Origin: an uncultured Lachnospiraceae bacterium | Lineage (GTDB): Bacteria > Bacillota > Clostridia > Lachnospirales > Lachnospiraceae | Assembly: GCA_947625775.1 (NCBI GenBank) | Contig: CANQPM010000005.1 | Coordinates: forward strand, 1 to 64,000 | Direction of reading: 5' to 3' | Length of the DNA stretch: 64,000 bases | Part shown: piece by piece, positions 15,603-24,430 of the stretch | Layout of the letters: every line of letters begins with the position of its first letter | Numbering within the stretch: position 1 is the stretch's first letter | Program-made: the position numbers and the translations under genes | The notes under the pieces: model-generated | What the model was told of the DNA's origin: nothing | The model's database searches: none | Seen by the model: the letters and a program-made list of their open reading frames with translations, nothing else

Positions 15603-16505
15603 TCAATAAGCGCCAGTCGTAATGTCGTCGATGTTGGCGACTATTTCCTGCAGTGATTTAGTGATGTCGGCATCTAAATGGCAGTTAATAAGCTTATTAA
15701 AAATATGCTTTGCCTTGTCAGTATCATACGCGTCAAGCGCGCTGAGCGCCTCCTGCAGCTGTGCGCTCCATTTTTTGAGCGTTATGCCTTTTTCAAGAGT
15801 GCTGTCGCTGTCTTCAAGCCCAAGCGATTTAATGTATTTTGTCAAATGCTCATAAGCCTCGTCCAATTCAAGGGAAAGCTTGACCCAGTTTGCCTTGACT
15901 ACGCCATAGCAGCCGCCGTAAGCCTCAATCTCATGAAAAAACACCGTATCGGTAAGCTTTGTGAGCCCCAGCTCATTTGCGCGGACTCGCAGCGCATGAG
16001 CCTTGACCGCATATTGGATAAGCGTCTCGGGAGTAAGCAGGTCATAAAGCGCATCTTCAAGCCTGTCGCTTTCCTTTATAAATGAAAGCGCGAGCCTGTT
16101 ATACGCGTCAATATTTGAATTGAGCCTTTTGAGCGCGCCTTCTACGTCTATGCCGTTTTTGGACAGATAGCACATTTTTATGCGGCTGTCGCTTATGTAT
16201 GTATCGGGAAAATCACGGCGGTACGCCTCAAAGGTCTGCCTTGCGTTTGAAGCCGTCATTGATATAAGCTGGTTTTTAATCATAAGGTTTGCCTTGCGGT
16301 TATATATATGGAGAAGTATGAGCAGCGCAACCCCCGTGGGTATCAGCCATAAAAGGGAGTAAAGCGCATATGCAGGCAATACTTTAGTCATGCACAGGAA
16401 ACATATAATAAGTGACACGAGTGTCATAAAAGCAAGCCATATGTATGCGGTTTTGTTTATAAGCCTTTTATAATCTGTGAATATCTTGTTGCAGTCGTGT
16501 ATCAT
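15603..16505 (-). CDS. Membrane-anchored HPt (histidine phosphotransfer) protein
   Basis: About 300 residues from the ATG at 16505, chosen for the GGGGGA site before it; the 31 additional upstream codons are not coding-like. Two membrane segments (residues ~20-41 and ~45-67) are followed by a short helix and an HPt domain at ~115-225. The domain shows the usual lead GIDVEGALKRLNSNIDAYNR, then KAHALRVRANELG with the phosphorylatable His170, and an E residue in FHEIEAYGG. HPt domains relay phosphate between hybrid kinases and response regulators. A membrane-tethered HPt with no kinase in the same gene is unusual. A hybrid kinase lies 8 kb away (24774) and is a possible partner, by inference only. 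Confidence 0.75.
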   Translation of the reverse strand: MIHDCNKIFTDYKRLINKTAYIWLAFMTLVSLIICFLCMTKVLPAYALYSLLWLIPTGVALLILLHIYNRKANLMIKNQLISMTASNARQTFEAYRRDFPDTYISDSRIKMCYLSKNGIDVEGALKRLNSNIDAYNRLALSFIKESDRLEDALYDLLTPETLIQYAVKAHALRVRANELGLTKLTDTVFFHEIEAYGGCYGVVKANWVKLSLELDEAYEHLTKYIKSLGLEDSDSTLEKGITLKKWSAQLQEALSALDAYDTDKAKHIFNKLINCHLDADITKSLQEIVANIDDITTGAY

Positions 16506-16648
16506 TTTAATCCCCCATTCCTGATGCGCCTGTGAATTTGTGCCATAAGCGCAAATTTGCGTGTGAAAAACGCAAACCTTATAAATATTGTAGCACAATT
16601 AAAAGGCTTAGAAAAGTCCGAATTGAAATTCGGCAGAAATTGGCGATT

Positions 16649-17191
16649 TTACAGCGACCTCCTTATGCGGTTCACCAGATTGAGTGCAAAGTATATCACG
16701 GCTGTGTCTATGGGCAGCATTATGATATTTTTGATGACGCGCGCGGGCAGAATAGCCATAAACGCATTTCCGTTCAGCAAGGAGAGCCAGAGCGTGTTTA
16801 AAAAGCAGTTGACTATCGCCTTTACGAGAAATTCGGCAAGCAGGATGTATCGGATTTGTACAGGGCGTCTGTAGAGGATAGAGCCGTAGATTATTCCCGC
16901 GACAATCACGTTGAAGGTGTAGCCGAAGAAAAACGCGCCGCTTGGCTTTAGTATGTATTTCAGTATATCAAGCATGCCGCCGAAAATAGCGCCGATGGCG
17001 GGACCGAACATATACTCGACAATACGGTTTGGGATTCCCGAAAAGCCTATGCGGATATTGGGGGTAATATAAATAGAAGTAGTATAATTCAACACTATCG
17101 CAAGCGCGGCCATAAGACCGCAGAAGACAAGGTTTCTGGTGACAGAAAGCTCCTTTAATGAGTCAGAGTAAAGCTTTTTGATTTTCTGCAT
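16649..17191 (-). CDS. folT: FolT, folate-specific S component of an ECF transporter
   Basis: A 180-residue membrane protein with about six hydrophobic helices. ITPNIRIGFSGIPNRIVEYM and the AIFGGMLDILKYILKP stretch match the folate-family S components that bind folate outside and deliver it through the shared EcfT-EcfA-EcfA' module, which is not encoded here. The ATG has AGGAGG upstream. Directly upstream stands a THF riboswitch (about 17268-17395), behind a sigma-A-type promoter, which independently supports the folate assignment: when tetrahydrofolate is plentiful the leader should lower expression. The gene is monocistronic, ending before the HPt gene. Confidence 0.92.
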   Translation of the reverse strand: MQKIKKLYSDSLKELSVTRNLVFCGLMAALAIVLNYTTSIYITPNIRIGFSGIPNRIVEYMFGPAIGAIFGGMLDILKYILKPSGAFFFGYTFNVIVAGIIYGSILYRRPVQIRYILLAEFLVKAIVNCFLNTLWLSLLNGNAFMAILPARVIKNIIMLPIDTAVIYFALNLVNRIRRSL

Positions 17192-17267
17192 AATAAAAAT
17201 CCTCCTTTATGTAGTTTATACGGCAGCCTTTAACTACACAAATGAGAATTAGAATCATTTTCAAATA

Positions 17268-17395
17268 TGTAGCAGCGGGATGCGGATTCTGTACCGCAAG
17301 GGCATACCTGCAAAGCCCTTTTCGTCCCCATGGCAACTCCCTGTCCACAAGGCACTTGACGCACACAATCCTACTCTGCGTAGTTGGATAATATT
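17268..17395 (-). ncRNA. THF (tetrahydrofolate) riboswitch, folT class I
   Basis: Read on the minus strand, the leader contains the conserved elements in order: GCAGAGUAG at the 5' side of P1, GCGUCAAGUGCC, GGACAGGGAGUUGCC, GGGACGAAAAGG, then GCGGUAC and AAUCCGCAUCCCGCUGC closing P1 (GCAG with CUGC). This order and spacing are those of the class I THF riboswitch, which binds reduced folates. The gene downstream is folT, the most common target of this class. About 75 bases separate the aptamer from the folT ATG, enough for an expression platform over the ribosome site. A minus-strand frame through this RNA (17163-17414) is spurious. Confidence 0.9.
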
Positions 17396-17405
17396 TTATA
17401 GGGAC

Positions 17406-17434
17406 ACTATACACTATGCATGGGGATTTGTAAA
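17406..17434 (-). promoter_or_regulatory. Sigma-A-type promoter of the folT riboswitch transcript
   Basis: On the minus strand TTTACA (17434-17429) and TATAGT (17411-17406) are spaced by 17 bases. Transcription would begin near 17399, a few bases before the first paired base of the THF riboswitch. Confidence 0.7.
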
Positions 17435-17522
17435 GAGATAAATATAAATTTTTGTATTGCAGAACTGGTGTTTGTATGGTATAGTTGTACTGGTTGATTA
17501 TTTTATTGCAGAGGACAGGCAG

Positions 17523-17987
17523 ATGAGTGAGATAGCGTTTGATGTAAAAGCGTATGCCGCGGTTCTGGCGGGGCTGGTTATAGCGGCGGCTGTAGTTATG
17601 GCGGTATGCAGGTATTATAAGAGGGGCAGGTATTTAAAGCGTTTTGACGAGATGGACGGGCATGATTTTGAGTATTACTGCGCGGGGCTTTTGGAAAAGC
17701 ATGGCTTTTGCGAGGTGGAGGTTACGCGGGGGAGCGGAGATTACGGCGTAGATATCCTTGCCCAAAAGGAGGGCGTGACTTATGCCATACAGTGCAAGCG
17801 TTACAATGGTCCTGTGGGAGTGAAGGCTGTGCAGGAGGCGTATGCGGGAAGGGATTATTATGACCGAATGGTAGGGTGCGTGCTTACCAATCAGTATTTT
17901 ACCAAAGCGGCGGTTGAGGCGGCGCAGAAATTGAAGATACTTCTCTGGGACGGAGAATATTTGGAGGAGCTTGAAAATGAGGGCTGA
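17523..17987 (+). CDS. Membrane-anchored Mrr-type restriction-endonuclease-like protein
   Basis: About 154 residues from the ATG at 17523 with GAGGA before it. One membrane helix (about residues 11-32) is followed by basic residues and an Mrr_cat domain: MDGHDFEYYCAGLLEKHGF, Asp in GSGDYGVDILA, and QCKRY, the D...QxK active-site pattern of this PD-(D/E)XK branch. The same fold is the nuclease domain of the protein at 7955. Stand-alone Mrr-like proteins with one membrane helix are common in Clostridia and their role is not known; a defence role or DNA turnover at the membrane are both possible. It is followed closely by ylmH. Confidence 0.8.
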   Translation: MSEIAFDVKAYAAVLAGLVIAAAVVMAVCRYYKRGRYLKRFDEMDGHDFEYYCAGLLEKHGFCEVEVTRGSGDYGVDILAQKEGVTYAIQCKRYNGPVGVKAVQEAYAGRDYYDRMVGCVLTNQYFTKAAVEAAQKLKILLWDGEYLEELENEG

Positions 17988-18022
17988 TTTGCGCCAGTCT
18001 GTATGGCGGAGGGAGATTTAAG

Positions 18023-18781
18023 ATGGACAATGAGGAAGCGTTATTTAGAAAGAGGTTAAAGGAGCTTGCGGACAAGGCTTATAATCACGGCCAGTATTTT
18101 TTTACGGGCTTTTTGTCTATGGGTGAGCTTGATATATATTATCAGATGGAATCAGAGCTGTCTTATGTGACGGTTACGGCGTATGGGGGGACAAATGACT
18201 GCGAGCGCGTCATGCTGCGGTTTGGCGACGGGGAGCTTTGCGGGTATGATGAGGAGTTTCCGATTGTCTGCATAGAGATTTCCCCTGTTTCTGAAAAATT
18301 CGGCGAGACGCTCACGCACAGGGATTATCTTGGCGCGCTGATGAATCTGGGGATTGAGCGCAGCACATTTGGCGATATTGTGATAAAGGACAAGCGCGCG
18401 TTTTTGTTCTGCAGTGAAAAAATGGCGCCATATATAATGGACAATCTCAACAAGGTGCGCCACACCATAGTGCTGTGCAGGCAAGCAGAGCAGATACCTG
18501 AAAGCACCGTGGCGAGAGTGGAGCGTAAAACTGTGCAGGTGAGCGCTGAAAGGGCGGACAGCGTTATCGCAAAGGCGTACAATCTGTCGAGAAGTGAAAG
18601 CGTGGAGCTGTTTAGGGGCAGGCGCGTGTTTGTAAACGGGCGGCTGAATGAGAACAACAGCGGACAGCTGAAGGCGGGCGACAAGGTAACCGTGCGCGGC
18701 TATGGTCGTTTTCAGTACGGCGGCATGTCGGGCGAGACGCGTAAGGGAAAGCTTAGCGTGGAGCTTGAAATATATTGCTGA
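18023..18781 (+). CDS. ylmH: YlmH-family S4-domain RNA-binding protein
   Basis: A 252-residue soluble protein with GGAGGGAG upstream of its ATG. The N-terminal two thirds match the YlmH domain (YFFTGFLSMGELDIYYQM, GALMNLGIERSTFGDIVI), and the C-terminal ~70 residues form an S4 RNA-binding fold (RADSVIAKAYNLSRSESVEL ... VFVNGRLN ... DKVTVRGYGRF). In Bacillus YlmH binds 50S-nascent chain-tRNA complexes and helps ribosome rescue. In many Firmicutes ylmH sits in the division cluster with ylmF-divIVA, but here it follows an Mrr-like gene and precedes a MATE transporter. Length and domains are complete. Confidence 0.88.
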   Translation: MDNEEALFRKRLKELADKAYNHGQYFFTGFLSMGELDIYYQMESELSYVTVTAYGGTNDCERVMLRFGDGELCGYDEEFPIVCIEISPVSEKFGETLTHRDYLGALMNLGIERSTFGDIVIKDKRAFLFCSEKMAPYIMDNLNKVRHTIVLCRQAEQIPESTVARVERKTVQVSAERADSVIAKAYNLSRSESVELFRGRRVFVNGRLNENNSGQLKAGDKVTVRGYGRFQYGGMSGETRKGKLSVELEIYC

Positions 18782-18887
18782 AAATAATTGTTCAGCCTAT
18801 TGCATTTCGCGGAAATAGTGTTATGATAGCATAATGAAACACTTCCCCAGTCTGCTGTGGGGAGATTTGATTAAGGAGATTTGCGCT

Positions 18888-20240
18888 ATGGAGAACGAAA
18901 AACAGTCAGTTTACAATATGACAGAGGGAAGCCCTGCAAAGCTTCTTTTGTCATTCACGCTGCCTATGCTTATAGGCAATCTTTTCCAGCAGTTTTACAA
19001 TATGGTCGATTCTATCGTCGTGGGGCGTTTTGTCGGCGCAAACGCGCTTGCATCAGTGGGAGCGACGGGCTCGCTGAACTTTCTGTTTTTTGCGATGAGC
19101 TTTGGAATTTCAGCGGGCGTCGGCGTGGTAGTGTCACAGTATTTTGGCGCGGGCAAAAATGACATGGTTGAGCGCAGCATTATAAACGGCATGTATCTGC
19201 TTGCGGCGGTGTCTGCGGTAACGGGGATAATCGGCGTATTGTGCGCGGAGTGGGTTCTGCGCGCGCTTGACACTCCCGAAGTGATTCTTAAGGACGCGGT
19301 CATTTATATGCGCGTGTCATGCGCGGGCATTCTGGCTATAGCCGCTTACAACGGAGTGGCGGCGGTTCTGCGCGCGCTGGGCGATTCCAAAACGCCGCTT
19401 TATTTTATGGTGGTGTCCTGCCTTATAAATATCGGGCTTGACCTGCTGTTTGTAATTACCTTTAAGTGGTCGGTATTCGGCGTGGCGCTTGCCACAGTCA
19501 TAGCACAGCTTGTTGCGGCGGTCGGCGCGTTTGCGTATGCGCTCTGGAAAATCCCGTATTTCAGGATAAAGAAGGAATACCGAAAGGTGCGCATGGATAT
19601 TATTTCGCGGTGCTTTACGCTGGGGCTGCCTATCGCGCTCCAAAATTCGCTTATTGCGTTTTCATGCATTTTCCTGCAGAGGGTTGTCAACGGCTTTGGC
19701 GAGGGAGTTGTGGCGGCGAATACGGCGCTTGGCAGGATTGAGCAGCTTGTGCAGCAGCCGTACAATTCGCTCGGCGCGGCGATAACCACCTATACGGGAC
19801 AGAATGTCGGCGCGGGCAAGCTTGACAGGGTTAAGCAGGGCTATAAGGTCGGCTTTGTGAGCGTGGCTGTGTTCAGCGCGGTTATGCTTATTCCGACACA
19901 GTTTTTTGGGGACGTGATAATGCGCATTTTTGTTACGGATGCGGCGGTAATCGCAATTGGCGCGAAGGGGCTTTCGATTACGAGCTGGTTTTACTTCTTT
20001 TTAGGCATGATTTATGTCGCCAGAAGCGTGCTTAACGGCGCGGGAGACGCTATATATGCTATGGTGAATGGGCTTATGGAGGTCATTGGGCGCGTCGGCT
20101 TTGCTGTGCCGCTTACGAAGATACCGTTTATCGGAATGTGGGGGATTTTCCTAACGACGGGCTTTACATGGGCGCTTACGTCTGTGGTGAGTATGGCAAG
20201 GTATCACAAGGGCAAGTGGAAATATAAAGGGATAGACTAG
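18888..20240 (+). CDS. MATE-family multidrug/sodium antiporter
   Basis: About 450 residues from the ATG at 18888 with AAGGAG before it; the earlier in-frame ATG at 18834 has no site. The N-terminus TEGSPAKLLLSFTLPMLIGN and NMVDSIVVGRFVGANALASV is typical of the MATE family, with twelve membrane helices in two bundles and the second-half signature RVVNGFGEGVVAANTALGRI. MATE proteins export cationic drugs or metabolites in exchange for Na+ or H+. The stop is 17 bases before the start of the short UvrA gene, so the two form one operon. Confidence 0.9.
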   Translation: MENEKQSVYNMTEGSPAKLLLSFTLPMLIGNLFQQFYNMVDSIVVGRFVGANALASVGATGSLNFLFFAMSFGISAGVGVVVSQYFGAGKNDMVERSIINGMYLLAAVSAVTGIIGVLCAEWVLRALDTPEVILKDAVIYMRVSCAGILAIAAYNGVAAVLRALGDSKTPLYFMVVSCLINIGLDLLFVITFKWSVFGVALATVIAQLVAAVGAFAYALWKIPYFRIKKEYRKVRMDIISRCFTLGLPIALQNSLIAFSCIFLQRVVNGFGEGVVAANTALGRIEQLVQQPYNSLGAAITTYTGQNVGAGKLDRVKQGYKVGFVSVAVFSAVMLIPTQFFGDVIMRIFVTDAAVIAIGAKGLSITSWFYFFLGMIYVARSVLNGAGDAIYAMVNGLMEVIGRVGFAVPLTKIPFIGMWGIFLTTGFTWALTSVVSMARYHKGKWKYKGID

Positions 20241-20257
20241 AAGGAGTGGCACAGGCT

Positions 20258-22756
20258 ATGAACGGGGAAAAAATTCCGACGCATATAAAGGTGCGCAGCG
20301 CAAGGGTGCATAATCTCAAAAATATAGACGTGGATATTCCGCTCAACAAAATCGTGGGAATAGCGGGAGTTTCAGGCTCAGGTAAGTCGTCGCTTGCGCT
20401 GGGCGTGCTGTATGCGGAGGGCTCGAGGAGGTATCTGGAATCTTTATCTACATATACCAGACGGCGCATGACTCAGGCGGAGAGGGCGCAGGTTGACGAG
20501 GTTCTGTATGTTCCCGCGTCGCTTGCGCTGCGTCAGCGCCCTGGTGTGCCTGGAATACGGAGTACGTTTGGGACAGGCACAGAGCTTTTAAACAGTCTTA
20601 GACTGATGTTTTCGAGGCTTGCCTCGCATCGCTGTCCGAATGGGCATTATGTGGAGCCGTCTTTAAATGTGGCTGCCGACCGCGCGCTTGTCTGCCCTGA
20701 ATGTGGGGAGAGCTTTTATGCGCCTGGGGCGGAGGAGCTTGCGTTTAATTCTATGGGCGCATGCCGCTGCTGCGACGGTATGGGGACTGTGCGCACGGTA
20801 GACGAGGCAACTCTTGTGCCTGATGATTCGCTGACTATTGATGAGGGCGCAGTCGCGCCGTGGCAGACGCTTATGTGGTCGTTGATGAAGGATATTGCGC
20901 GTGACAATCTAGGCGTGCGCACTGATGTGCCGTTTAAAGACCTGACTGAGCAGGAAAAAAATCTTGTTTTTCACGGTCCTGCAAATAAATACCATATGCT
21001 TTACCACAATGAAAAGACAAATACTGCGGGCGAGATGGATTTTACTTATTATAATGCGGTTTATACTGTTGAAAACGCGCTTTCCCATGTTAAAGATGAG
21101 AAGGGAATGAAGCGTGTGGAGAAGTTCCTAAAAATCAGTCCATGTCCTGAGTGCGGCGGCAGCAGGCTGTCGGAAAAGGCGCGTGCGCCGAGGCTTTGCG
21201 GGATTTCACTGGCAGAGGTATGTAAGATGACGCTTGCCGACCTTATCGAGTGGGTGAATGGCGTGCCTGCGTCATTGCCAGAGGAGATGCGGCCGATGGC
21301 GGTGAGCATTTGCGAGTCATTCCAGCATGCCGCAAAGCGCCTTATGGATTTGGGGCTTTCATATCTTACGCTTGACAGGGAGGCTTCCACGCTGTCTACA
21401 GGGGAGCGCCAGCGCATGCAGCTTGCGCGCGCCGTAAGGAACCGCACTACAGGTGTGCTTTATGTCCTTGATGAGCCGTCTATTGGCTTGCATCCGATAA
21501 ATATTGAGGGTGTGACGGGAGTGATGGACGATCTGATTGCAGACGGAAACTCGGTAATTTTGGTTGACCATGATATGAATATTCTCTCCCATGCGGACTG
21601 GCTTATAGAGCTGGGACCAAAAGCAGGAGCAGACGGAGGAAGGATTATATATAGTGGCACGATAGAGGAGGCAGAGAAAAATCCTGCTTCGCGCATCGGC
21701 GGATTTCTTTCGGGGAAGACAGTGATTGATATGCGGCGTGAAATAAAGGCAGATGAGCTGTTTTCACTTGGCAGAATCCATTTGTCCACTGAGCAGCTTC
21801 ATACGGTGCAGCCGTTAGAGGCTGACTTTCCAAAGGGGCGTATGATAGCGGTCACAGGCGTGTCTGGTTCAGGCAAGACTACTATGATTCTGGAGAGTCT
21901 CATTCCAGCTTTAGATGCAATGATAAAGGGAGAAAAGCTGCCTGACCATGTGAAGGAGGTTACGGCTGACGGTATAAAGCAGATAAAGCTTATTGATGCT
22001 GCGCCGATTGGGATAAATGTGCGCTCTACTGTCGCGACATACGCTGATGTCCATGATGAGCTGCGCAAGGCTTATGCGCGCACAGCTGGCGCTAAAAGCA
22101 AAGGCTATAAGGCGGGGGATTTTTCATATAATACTGGAAAGCTGCGCTGCCCTGTGTGTGACGGTACAGGCGTTATCAGTCTTGATGTACAGTTTTTGCC
22201 TGACGTGGATATTCCGTGTCCTGACTGCCGAGGCTCGCGCTACTCAAAAGACGCATATTTGATTAGGCGGATTCCTAAGAAGGGCACGGAGGGGTATTCG
22301 CTGCCTGAGCTTATGGATATGAGCGTAGATAAGGCTATGGAGGCGTGTCGCGACATATCAAATGTACAGCGAAAGCTGCAGGTTTTGCACGATTTGGGGC
22401 TGGGTTATCTTACTCTTGGGGAGGAAACGCCGAGCCTGTCTGGGGGAGAGGCGCAGCGGCTGAAGCTTGCAAGCGAGATGGGGCGCGGGCAGGAGGATAC
22501 GGTATTTGTATTTGACGAGCCGACTATAGGGCTGCACCCGCTCGACGTGCAGACGCTTCTGGAGGTATTTCGCAGGCTGACTGACAATGGGGCGACTGTG
22601 ATTGTGATTGAGCATGATTTGGACGTAATCAGAAATGCCGACTACTGTATAGATATGGGACCAGGCGGAGGCATACATGGAGGGCGTATTGTCGCCGTCG
22701 GAACGCCTGATGAAATTGTGGGGAATAAGGAGAGCGTGACGGGAAAGTATTTGTAG
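20258..22756 (+). CDS. Short UvrA-like ABC ATPase (UvrA paralogue)
   Basis: About 832 residues from the ATG at 20258, with AAGGAG upstream. Two UvrA-type ATPase halves are present: Walker A GVSGSGKSSLA near the N-terminus and GVSGSGKTTMI in the middle; signatures LSTGERQRMQLARAV and LSGGEAQRLKLASEM; Walker B VLDEPSIGLHP and VFDEPTIGLHP. Zinc-binding CxxC pairs (CPECGGSRLS, CPVCDGTGV with CPDCRGSRYS) are kept. Canonical UvrA is ~940 residues; the missing ~110 fall where the UvrB-binding region lies, so this resembles class II/III paralogues linked to drug tolerance rather than repair. Co-transcription with a MATE pump fits a role in resistance. Confidence 0.88.
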   Translation: MNGEKIPTHIKVRSARVHNLKNIDVDIPLNKIVGIAGVSGSGKSSLALGVLYAEGSRRYLESLSTYTRRRMTQAERAQVDEVLYVPASLALRQRPGVPGIRSTFGTGTELLNSLRLMFSRLASHRCPNGHYVEPSLNVAADRALVCPECGESFYAPGAEELAFNSMGACRCCDGMGTVRTVDEATLVPDDSLTIDEGAVAPWQTLMWSLMKDIARDNLGVRTDVPFKDLTEQEKNLVFHGPANKYHMLYHNEKTNTAGEMDFTYYNAVYTVENALSHVKDEKGMKRVEKFLKISPCPECGGSRLSEKARAPRLCGISLAEVCKMTLADLIEWVNGVPASLPEEMRPMAVSICESFQHAAKRLMDLGLSYLTLDREASTLSTGERQRMQLARAVRNRTTGVLYVLDEPSIGLHPINIEGVTGVMDDLIADGNSVILVDHDMNILSHADWLIELGPKAGADGGRIIYSGTIEEAEKNPASRIGGFLSGKTVIDMRREIKADELFSLGRIHLSTEQLHTVQPLEADFPKGRMIAVTGVSGSGKTTMILESLIPALDAMIKGEKLPDHVKEVTADGIKQIKLIDAAPIGINVRSTVATYADVHDELRKAYARTAGAKSKGYKAGDFSYNTGKLRCPVCDGTGVISLDVQFLPDVDIPCPDCRGSRYSKDAYLIRRIPKKGTEGYSLPELMDMSVDKAMEACRDISNVQRKLQVLHDLGLGYLTLGEETPSLSGGEAQRLKLASEMGRGQEDTVFVFDEPTIGLHPLDVQTLLEVFRRLTDNGATVIVIEHDLDVIRNADYCIDMGPGGGIHGGRIVAVGTPDEIVGNKESVTGKYL

Positions 22757-22785
22757 GAGATTTAAAAATTTACAGGAAAACATGG

Positions 22786-22889
22786 AAAAGGGATGCCGCA
22801 ACAAGGGATATGAACACAAAATATAGTACATTAGTTAAATACTATACTATATTTTGTATGCTTAATCCCTGTTGCGGCAGTCCCTTTTT
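22786..22889. repeat. ~100-bp palindromic element, copy A, between convergent genes
   Basis: The outer arms (AAAAGGGATGCCGCAACA... at 22786-22809 and its near-complement at 22865-22889) pair over about 24 bases; an inner pair ACAAAATATAGTA / TACTATATTTTGT extends the stem. A T-rich run follows on the plus side, so it can serve as terminator for uvrA (+) and, read backwards, for the SPFH gene (-). The element at 46459-46561, read in reverse complement, is homologous along its full length, including the inner arm, and also separates two convergent genes. The pair therefore looks like a dispersed family rather than two chance terminators. Confidence 0.75.
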
Positions 22890-22984
22890 AGATTGCTGAC
22901 AGTTTTTATTTTTCTGTTGAAAAGTCTTTCTATATTAAAATATTTTAGATTCTGGCAAGATTGAAAATTATATTTTTTATGAAT

Positions 22985-24430
22985 TTATTTTACAATGTCG
23001 CCTTCATCAAACGGATCCCCACATTCAGGGCAGAACTTGGGCGGGTGTTTGGGATCTTCGGGCTCCCAGCCGCATTTGTCGCACTTGTAAAGCAGGGCGC
23101 CCGCAGGCTTCTTGGCGCCGCACTCGGTACAGAATTTTCCCTTATTGATTGTCTTGCAGCTTGGACATTCCCAGCCGTCAACGGGAGCAGGCTTTGGCTG
23201 CCCACATTCCTTGCAGAATTTGCCTGTATTTTCCGCGCCGCATGAGCATTTCCAAGTGTTGGAGGCGCTTGCCTGTGCGCTGTTTTGAGCAGCATTGTCT
23301 TGATTTGCCACAGATGCAGCGGCTTTTGAAGCTGCGTTTTGGATATCTGATGGCATATCAGTATTTTGAGCCGTATTCTGGTTCGCGGCGGAGAGCGAAG
23401 CTGCCGTGACTGGCGCAATGCCTTGTCCGTTTGCCATCATAGCTGAATAATCGGAATTATTTCTTGCCATTCCTGTCATATTTAAGCCTGCAAAAGCCAT
23501 CATAGGGCCAGTCGCTGTATTTGACGCAGCCGCCTTCATGGCCTCTGCCTGTTCAAGCGCAAGCTTTGCGCCAAGCATGCTCTGGTTTGTATATACTGCC
23601 GTAGTCTGGATTTCCTTGATACGCTCTAGATCCTCGGGCGGAATGTCAATGCTGTTGAAAGCAAGGCTTACAAGCGTAATGCCGCGGTTTTTGCCCCATG
23701 TGTCGGCAAGGCTTGCGTCTGCTTCGTCGCGCACCTCGTTTGCGTGAAGGGCTATCTCGCTGTAGCGGACTCCCTTTGCGCCGACTGCCGTGAAAGCGGG
23801 AATCAGCCCGTTTAAAAGCTCGCTGCGAAGCTGATCCGCAATCTGTGAGCGTGTGTATGTGGCTGTCATATTGCCGCTTATGCTCTTATAAAACAACACG
23901 GGATCGCTTATTTTGAAGGTGTATGTACCAAAGCAGCGCATGCTGATATCAAAGTCGATGCCTGTGCGCGCGTCAATAACGCGGAAAGGCAGCGGATTTG
24001 AAGTGCCGAATTTGTTGTTCATTATTTCCTTGATATTTACGTAGTAAATTCTCTGGTCGGAAGGCGCTTCGCCGCCGTGTGAAAATCTGCGCCCAAACTG
24101 CTTAAAGCTTTCGATGATCCCTTTCCCAAGTCCGCCGCTGAAAATGGAGGATTCGGTCGAGGCGTCATAGGTATATACGCCAGGCTCGGCGCAGACCTCG
24201 GCTATAGCTCCCTGGGCTACGATAAGGGCGCACTGCCCGTCGCTTACGACGACACCCGAGCCATTGTTTATGATATCCGCGTCGCCCTTGTTTGTAGAGC
24301 GGTTAGAGCTTTTTTTGACGCCCCTTGTGACGAGGACATCTTCCGAAAGCGAGTCGCAGACAAAATATTCAAGATACTGGTTGGCAAGCTCGCCTGAGAC
24401 TGAGCTGCCCAATGCACGAATTAATCCCAT
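22985..24430 (-). CDS. SPFH/band-7 domain protein with C-terminal zinc ribbons
   Basis: A 481-residue protein, ATG preceded by a GAGG-type site. Residues ~30-290 form an SPFH (virion core/YdjI-like) domain (VSDGQCALIVAQGAIAEV, NNKFGTSNPLPFRVIDARTG, IDFDISMRCFGTYTFKISDP). A low-complexity Ala/Asn/Gln/Ser linker follows, then two to three zinc ribbons with CxxC pairs: CSCGAENTGKFCKECG, CPSCKTINKGKFCTECG, CDKCGWEP...FCPECG. Such proteins scaffold membrane microdomains, and this group often travels with TerD or phage-shock-type proteins. No transmembrane helix is evident, so it is probably peripheral. It is convergent with uvrA across palindrome A. Confidence 0.85.
   Translation of the reverse strand: MGLIRALGSSVSGELANQYLEYFVCDSLSEDVLVTRGVKKSSNRSTNKGDADIINNGSGVVVSDGQCALIVAQGAIAEVCAEPGVYTYDASTESSIFSGGLGKGIIESFKQFGRRFSHGGEAPSDQRIYYVNIKEIMNNKFGTSNPLPFRVIDARTGIDFDISMRCFGTYTFKISDPVLFYKSISGNMTATYTRSQIADQLRSELLNGLIPAFTAVGAKGVRYSEIALHANEVRDEADASLADTWGKNRGITLVSLAFNSIDIPPEDLERIKEIQTTAVYTNQSMLGAKLALEQAEAMKAAASNTATGPMMAFAGLNMTGMARNNSDYSAMMANGQGIAPVTAASLSAANQNTAQNTDMPSDIQNAASKAAASVANQDNAAQNSAQASASNTWKCSCGAENTGKFCKECGQPKPAPVDGWECPSCKTINKGKFCTECGAKKPAGALLYKCDKCGWEPEDPKHPPKFCPECGDPFDEGDIVK

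Noticed and set aside
17163-17414. 83-codon minus-strand frame between folT and the Mrr gene
   Set aside because: It lies across the THF riboswitch and promoter and runs into folT; the conserved RNA elements explain the sequence.
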